Shown here: positions 59,671 to 64,000 of the stretch, piece after piece
How positions within the stretch are numbered: position 1 is the first letter of the stretch
How the letters are laid out: each line of letters opens with the position of its first letter
Origin: a bacterium
GTDB taxonomy: Bacteria; Orphanbacterota; Orphanbacteria; Orphanbacterales; Orphanbacteraceae
DNA length: 64,000 nt
Assembly: GCA_025782575.1 (NCBI GenBank)
Contig: JALGYY010000035.1
Location: 535,541 to 599,540 of the forward strand
Direction of reading: 5' to 3'
Notes under the pieces: generated by a model
What the model saw: only the letters and a program-made list of their open reading frames with translations
Database searches by the model: none
What the model was told of the DNA's origin: nothing
Position numbers and translations under genes: made by a program

Positions 59671-60654
59671 TCAATGTCCCGGTTCACAAAAAGGGGCCTG
59701 CTGACGGAAATCGATTTGTCCCGCGAATAGCGAACCGAGGGCATCATAGTCGATATTACCCTTCATAATATCTGCCAGCGGCAAAACGGCCGATTCAAAC
59801 CTGCATGTCTGTTCATCATAGTCGGTGAGAGGGAAGCCTCGGCCTTTTGTATACTCTCCGATGTATTCAGAAATCCACCCGGTTGCTTTAATTATGCTGC
59901 TTTCATCCACTGGATTGAAGTGACAGTATGTGTAGCCAAACCTCTTCTCTGTATTTTGCGCACGTGGATCATGGTAGATCGTCCATGCATTAGCGCTAAG
60001 AGCGAAATCGCTGATGTATTTTTTTTCATTGAGTATTGAATTCACGTACAGACAGATCTTGGGGACGTGAGGGCTCCCGTGACCCGGCAGATAAGTCCTT
60101 GGAATAATTCGCAGGCTTCCTCTCAGATCTACCTCCATCAGTGGGTAGCGCCTCGAGAAACGGAGAAGATTACCTGCAACATTGCTTGACACTAGAACTG
60201 GAACTGCGGCATCGAGTTTGCCGCTCGTCGTTGCTCCGTAGAGGCGTAACCGGTCATGTTTGGATAGGCGAATCGTTCCCAAGCCTCCTCGCGCCATTCG
60301 CTGCTTCTTACCGTATGGATCAAAATGAATTCCGAGTACTTTGCTGTGTTTCAGTCTGTGCGATGTGATCTCTCGCACTCGCCTGCCAGCGGACGTCCAG
60401 TAGAGACCGGGCAGACGAGGACACCAGGGCGAAAGCTGGAAGTTCTTAAGAACAACTACGTCGCCCTCGCGGGTGACCGAGTTCTTTGCTCTTGCCCCGT
60501 GAAATGACGGACCGAGAACGTCTCTCCAGAACCTCTCCTCACAGTCGTATGTCTTTTCGCCTTGAAAAAGACCTCTGGTGCGAACGTTGAGATAGTTGGG
60601 TATCTCGAGATAGTCTATGACCCAGCTGGCGGCTCCTAGAAGAGCCTCTTTCAT
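59671..60654 (-). CDS. Hypothetical 327-aa protein
   Basis: No family is recognised. The protein has mixed strand/helix content, conserved-looking pieces (GLGTIRLSKHDRLRLYGA, LRGSLRIIPRTYLPGHGSP) and a C-terminal helix (LPLADIMKGNIDYDALGS). The start at 60654 is supported by AAGGAGG eight bases upstream; a frame to 60678 is less likely. It is the first gene after the integrase in the array, 47 bp from a lone GTTATGT core at 60726-60732 (minus strand). Confidence 0.6.
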   Translation of the reverse strand: MKEALLGAASWVIDYLEIPNYLNVRTRGLFQGEKTYDCEERFWRDVLGPSFHGARAKNSVTREGDVVVLKNFQLSPWCPRLPGLYWTSAGRRVREITSHRLKHSKVLGIHFDPYGKKQRMARGGLGTIRLSKHDRLRLYGATTSGKLDAAVPVLVSSNVAGNLLRFSRRYPLMEVDLRGSLRIIPRTYLPGHGSPHVPKICLYVNSILNEKKYISDFALSANAWTIYHDPRAQNTEKRFGYTYCHFNPVDESSIIKATGWISEYIGEYTKGRGFPLTDYDEQTCRFESAVLPLADIMKGNIDYDALGSLFAGQIDFRQQAPFCEPGH

Positions 60655-60873
60655 TGGACGTCCCTCCTTTTTCGGCAACTAAAATTCTCTAGTCCCGCTT
60701 CGGGACGCGATATCGCCGACAACCCTACATAACGGCACGGGACGAGCGCACCATCGCTAAGGTTACAGGGGAATGGTACACGAATCGCTCGTGGGATTTC
60801 TAGCTTCCGCCGCTATATGTGCTGATTTACGCGCCGTGAAATTCTACCCTTTCGGTCAATGAGATCCCAATGG

Positions 60874-61881
60874 TCAAATCGCGATCCTCTCGACCTCGTC
60901 AAGTGTAATCTCATCGCTCGTTCGATCATATAGTTTTGTTGTGCGCGGCGACTCATGCGCAGCGATCGCCTGCGCATTTTCAATCGTCCCCCCGTTCTCG
61001 AGATAGGCTGTAATTCCCGTCGCTCGGAAGGTGTGACAGGAAGTACTCGCCGGAAGCCCCGCGGTCTTCGACCGTCTCTTAATCATCCGAAGGATGTCGT
61101 TTCGGGTGATGGCGACTTCGGTCAGCTGCCGGCGACGGCCGAGCGTCCGAAAGAGAGGAGACTTCGTCTCCTTTCCAATACCCGCGGCCTCGAGGTAAGC
61201 GTCGAAATACTCCTCGGCGTTATGATGAGCGGGGACGTCGTGCCTTTTCCCCCCTTTTTCATGGAGACGGAAGGACCAGCGCTTTCCGCTCTGATAGTAG
61301 TCCCCCACCTTCATGCCGGTGACGGCACTGACGCGTGCGAAACTGAAGAACATGACGCCGAAGATCGCACGGTCCCGGAGGCCGGCAATCGTCGAAATAT
61401 CGATCGAATCGAGGAGCTCGCGAGCCTGGCTCGCCGTTAGGACCTGTGTTTTCCCTCGTTTCACGACGTGCTCGGGCCCACGGACCGGCGCCGCGGGGTT
61501 TCTGTGGAGGATTTGGGTGAGGACGAGGTAATCGAAGAGCATCCGGATCGCGGCGAGGTGCTGCTATACAGTGGGAGCGGAACCAGGATGGGTTTCAATA
61601 TAGGAGGCGACCGTAATCGGCTCAATTTGCCGAAGCCCGAGCCCTCTCCCCTCACACCACCGAAGAAACTGCCCCACGGCACGCGCATAGGCCGCGCGCG
61701 TGTTCTTGTTCCGGATCGTAGCGGTAAAGAACTCGAGGAAGGCCCGGATCGCCTCGTCGCCAGCCTGAAGGACACTCGCCGGCAGGCTACCGAGGCCGAC
61801 CCGGACCGATTGCCGGTCGGGTCGAATGACGAGATCGTGGGTTTTCTCGGGTTTCTTCTTCGGCATGACAATGTGCACCAT
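60874..61881 (-). pseudogene. Tyrosine recombinase/integrase with an in-frame amber codon
   Basis: The gene codes for a 335-residue integrase. Residues 1-105 hold the core-binding domain (IRNKNTRAAYARAVGQFLRW) and residues 115-335 the catalytic domain with the Arg in FARVSAVTGM, Lys in HEKGGKRHDVP, H-x-x-R in CHTFRATG, the second His in AAHESPRTT and Tyr in KLYDR. A TAG at 61566-61564 interrupts the frame between SAPTV and QHLAAIRMLFD; no shift is needed. In relatives that I recall a lysine (AAG) stands there, so one base change explains it. It lacks features of integron integrases. It may be inactive unless the codon is read through, or the two parts are made separately. Confidence 0.85.
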
Positions 61882-61900
61882 AACGTCCCTTATGGTGCAC
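61873..61900. repeat. Perfect 11-bp inverted repeat at the integrase start
   Basis: GTGCACCATAA and TTATGGTGCAC flank a 6-base spacer (CGTCCC). The dyad covers the first possible start codon (61881) of the integrase gene, so it may be an operator for integrase autoregulation or a strand-exchange site. The second ATG (61866, encoding MPKKK) lies just outside it. Confidence 0.75.
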
Positions 61901-61991
61901 TGTCAATGGCCCACATCTCTCTTGGGTTGCTTTGGTCCTTCCTCCGCCTACTTCTATGGCCCCGACTACTGACGCGGGGGGCTACCTGGCT

Positions 61992-63812
61992 TCAACGAAC
62001 CAAAGTCATTCTGCCGATGATTGGAGGGGCTTGTCCCAGGGAACATCTATAGAAGTACACACCGGATGACACGGGGAGGCCGAGGTCATCTAATCCGTCC
62101 CAGACCACTTCATGCTCTCCGGCGGATAAGCTCTTCTGGTCGAGCATGGTTCGAACCTCTCTTCCCAGGATATCGTAAATATCCAAACTCACCGTCGTTG
62201 CTCTCTCCAATCCAAATCGAATGCTAGTGGCAGGATTGAATGGGTTGGGGGCATTGCCATACAATGCAACATCCGAGGAAGCCTCGGTCCGTTTTGATGG
62301 TGGCGCAACGAGGATATGTGGTTCATAATTCTCGTCCGCAACATCCATTGACCGAAGTCGGGCTTGCCGATAACTCTCATCCGAGGTGAATCGCGCAGTG
62401 CCTGCGATTCCCGAACCCCCACCTGCCACGCCAGATACTGGCATAAGGTATACATCAAGATACCGATCCTCGACACGATCAAACAGATCGAACACCCTTG
62501 CATCAGAAAAGAAATCTCCGGAAATCCAATCCAAGAAAGACATCCCAGGATCGTATTCCAGCTCAATGTGAAGCATATGGGTCTTGCCAAAGTCACTCAC
62601 CTGCACTATTACGTCTACTATATCTCCAGTGTTGGGAACTAGCCGAATATCCGCTAAGGGTGACCTACCTATCCAGCTGCTCCCGACACCCGTCTTCGCG
62701 ATTGCTGTTTTAGGCGTGCTACACTGGTGAGCAAAACTCAGATGAGGAAGGTATTTGAAGGTGTCGTGGAAATTAACATTGTAAGGCGGTTCAGTTTGCG
62801 AGCCATTGAGATCGCCACAGTAACCCCTACCCAAGTTCAGATACGAAATGTAAATAAAGTTATCAAAGAAATTCACAGTTCTATCACCTGTGAAGTCTGG
62901 CGAGCGAACAGTAGTTGTGGCAGAGTTGGTGAACTCAACATTGCCTACAGATGCGGTTGCTCTGATCTCCCCGCACCCCCCCACCCGATCTATGCTGAAC
63001 TCAATTTCCCCGTTGATATCTGACGGAGAGGCCGCCATGAGATTCAGGGTTTGTGATCCAGAGGCGCAGAACTCTATGGGATACGGCTGATTCGACCCAT
63101 AGACAATTGAATCCGCGTCGTCCGTGAGTTCCAGGCTGATCATGCTCGCAGGAACTCCAACCAACGGATTGTTCTGATTGTCTACAAGTCTGATCGTTAC
63201 CACGATCGGTTCGCTGTCTGGCCCCGGACAGACGAACAAGTCATCATCCTCAAACGAAACAGACGAGAGAGCCAGGTCTAGCTCCCTTATAAGGACCTCT
63301 TGGTTCGCACTAACATCATACAAACGGGAGACGATGCCGCTGGGCCATGTGACAATGATGGAATCGACCGTAGCGAGTTCACCGACACCGAAGAACAATA
63401 CGGGTGAGCGGTGTGCTTTTCGTCCGCTTTTCCCGGTGACCTCTTGCACGACTGGCCCCTTGCTCGTCGCTACAGTGACTTGTGCACCGATTCCGGTTCT
63501 GTTCGAGACGACGCCCTCGATCTGAACAGAGAGATAGTTAAAAGCTAAGCCAAGTTTTTGGCTGTTGAACACCTTGTCTGCGTTTTCAATGTCGTTGGTA
63601 TTAAATGCGCGTGCAATCGCCATATCAAGGTGCCCATCGCGGTTATAGTCAGTCATTTCCACCGCTTCAGCGATATTGGGGTCAGCAATCGCAGATAGGT
63701 AGCTAATATCGGCAACGTTCTCAAACTCTCCCCCGCCCAGGTTTTGACCCAGGTTTTGAAACAAAAGATTATTCGCCCCTGACGTGGCGTGCTGTGTGAG
63801 GTAGAGATCCAT
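61992..63812 (-). CDS. Secreted ASPIC/FG-GAP protein with sorting-type C-terminus (5' end not intact)
   Basis: The frame contains an FG-GAP/VCBS calcium-binding repeat (VNRDG-like: MTDYNRDGHLDMAIARAF), an ASPIC/UnbV domain (SNRTGIGAQVTVATSKGPVV; VDSIIVTWPSGIVSRLYD), a long middle region with dockerin-like pieces (DFTGDRTVNFFDNFIYISYL) and a C-terminal FlgD-like domain (LDIYDILGREVRTML, GVYFYRCSL). Protein-like sequence runs upstream of the ATG at 63812 (GFGASWGDFDRDGD) to about 63,890, where TGA interrupts it, and no signal peptide is found. The 5' end is therefore truncated or frameshifted. Confidence 0.75.
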   Translation of the reverse strand: MDLYLTQHATSGANNLLFQNLGQNLGGGEFENVADISYLSAIADPNIAEAVEMTDYNRDGHLDMAIARAFNTNDIENADKVFNSQKLGLAFNYLSVQIEGVVSNRTGIGAQVTVATSKGPVVQEVTGKSGRKAHRSPVLFFGVGELATVDSIIVTWPSGIVSRLYDVSANQEVLIRELDLALSSVSFEDDDLFVCPGPDSEPIVVTIRLVDNQNNPLVGVPASMISLELTDDADSIVYGSNQPYPIEFCASGSQTLNLMAASPSDINGEIEFSIDRVGGCGEIRATASVGNVEFTNSATTTVRSPDFTGDRTVNFFDNFIYISYLNLGRGYCGDLNGSQTEPPYNVNFHDTFKYLPHLSFAHQCSTPKTAIAKTGVGSSWIGRSPLADIRLVPNTGDIVDVIVQVSDFGKTHMLHIELEYDPGMSFLDWISGDFFSDARVFDLFDRVEDRYLDVYLMPVSGVAGGGSGIAGTARFTSDESYRQARLRSMDVADENYEPHILVAPPSKRTEASSDVALYGNAPNPFNPATSIRFGLERATTVSLDIYDILGREVRTMLDQKSLSAGEHEVVWDGLDDLGLPVSSGVYFYRCSLGQAPPIIGRMTLVR

Positions 63813-63933
63813 GTCTCCGTCTCTATCAAAATCACCCCATGACGCACCAAAGCCAGACGAAAGCGATGTGAATTCCGTTGGCGTAATCCCCCTGTGTCAG
63901 GGTAGTTGCCGCCTGGTCTGACGGCCGAGGGGC

Positions 63934-63960
63934 CCCTGCCAAGACGGAGTCTTGGCAGGG
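63934..63960. terminator. Strong 11-bp hairpin near the window end
   Basis: CCCTGCCAAGA and TCTTGGCAGGG pair perfectly around CGGAG. A second, GC-rich stem (CCCGCC/GGCGGG) follows at 63971-63987. They lie upstream of the broken 5' end of the ASPIC gene, so a terminator of another gene now abuts it. Confidence 0.7.
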
Positions 63961-64000
63961 CTCGGCCTGTCCCGCCTGTAGGGCGGGGCGCCCCCCATGG

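Noticed and set aside
60874-61881. Integron integrase (IntI)
   Set aside because: Length and motifs are of a general tyrosine recombinase; the extra IntI helix region between the catalytic Lys and H-x-x-R is not seen, and the gene points toward the array, unlike most integrons.
1-64000. CRISPR array, retron, diversity-generating retroelement, rRNA or tRNA genes
   Set aside because: No regularly spaced repeats, reverse transcriptase motif (YADD-like), rRNA core sequences or complete cloverleaf were found on either strand.

Overview
The window is a bacterial chromosome segment of moderately high G+C, probably from an uncultured member of the FCB-type phyla (Eisenbacteria, Krumholzibacteria, Latescibacteria or KSB1-like). 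The clues are secreted beta-propeller and FG-GAP/ASPIC proteins ending in FlgD-like Ig or sorting-type domains, abundant multihaem c-type cytochromes, and a bc-type complex encoded together with multihaem cytochromes. The phylum is an inference, because no rRNA or other marker gene is present.

Core part (1-20 kb). A cytochrome c assembly protein (CcsA-like, cut by the window edge) faces a minus-strand respiratory operon: Rieske protein, cytochrome b, nine-haem cytochrome and six-haem cytochrome. Next come a secreted LVIVD-repeat propeller and a compact, translationally coupled sucrose operon (sucrose-phosphate synthase, sucrose phosphatase, PfkB fructokinase, sucrose synthase). A rhodanese, an HD-GYP protein with a large partner and an ethylbenzene-dehydrogenase-type haem lipoprotein follow. 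The core ends in a comM gene broken at its CPCGYYG motif near 20,048.

Accessory island (about 20.05-61.9 kb). It is made of stacked modules: (i) an Xre-type regulator, IS3 remnants and an AbrB/RelE toxin-antitoxin pair; (ii) a 1219-aa protein joining an HD-like region to a DPPW methyltransferase domain, behind a promoter framed by a 13-bp inverted repeat; (iii) a MazG-like protein and a decayed IS3 element; (iv) a two-gene operon of a nitrilase-fold protein and a Rad50/SMC-like ATPase with a zinc hook, my best candidate for an undescribed defence pair; (v) an IS407-type element that truncated an Mrr-like nuclease and a neighbour; (vi) a LexA-led operon with DUF2188 and TIGR02391 proteins; (vii) a type III CBASS operon (CD-NTase, HORMA, TRIP13-like ATPase, Cap4-like SAVED nuclease) led by its own LexA-like repressor, next to a serine recombinase and bounded by 193-bp direct repeats derived from a recombinase 3' end; (viii) a second serine recombinase; (ix) a replication/recombination block (Xre, two winged-helix paralogues, two RuvC-like paralogues, an annealing-protein-like gene, RadC, DUF932); (x) a run of minus-strand genes (zinc-ribbon nuclease, HNH proteins, HEPN protein, AbiTii-like protein, unknowns) carrying at least two good attC-like integron recombination sites; (xi) a tyrosine recombinase gene with an in-frame amber codon and a perfect 28-bp inverted repeat at its start.

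The last 2 kb hold an ASPIC/FG-GAP secreted protein gene whose 5' end is not intact in the window. No rRNA, tRNA or CRISPR array was found. Family names are from recognition of sequence motifs by eye; none was confirmed by a search.
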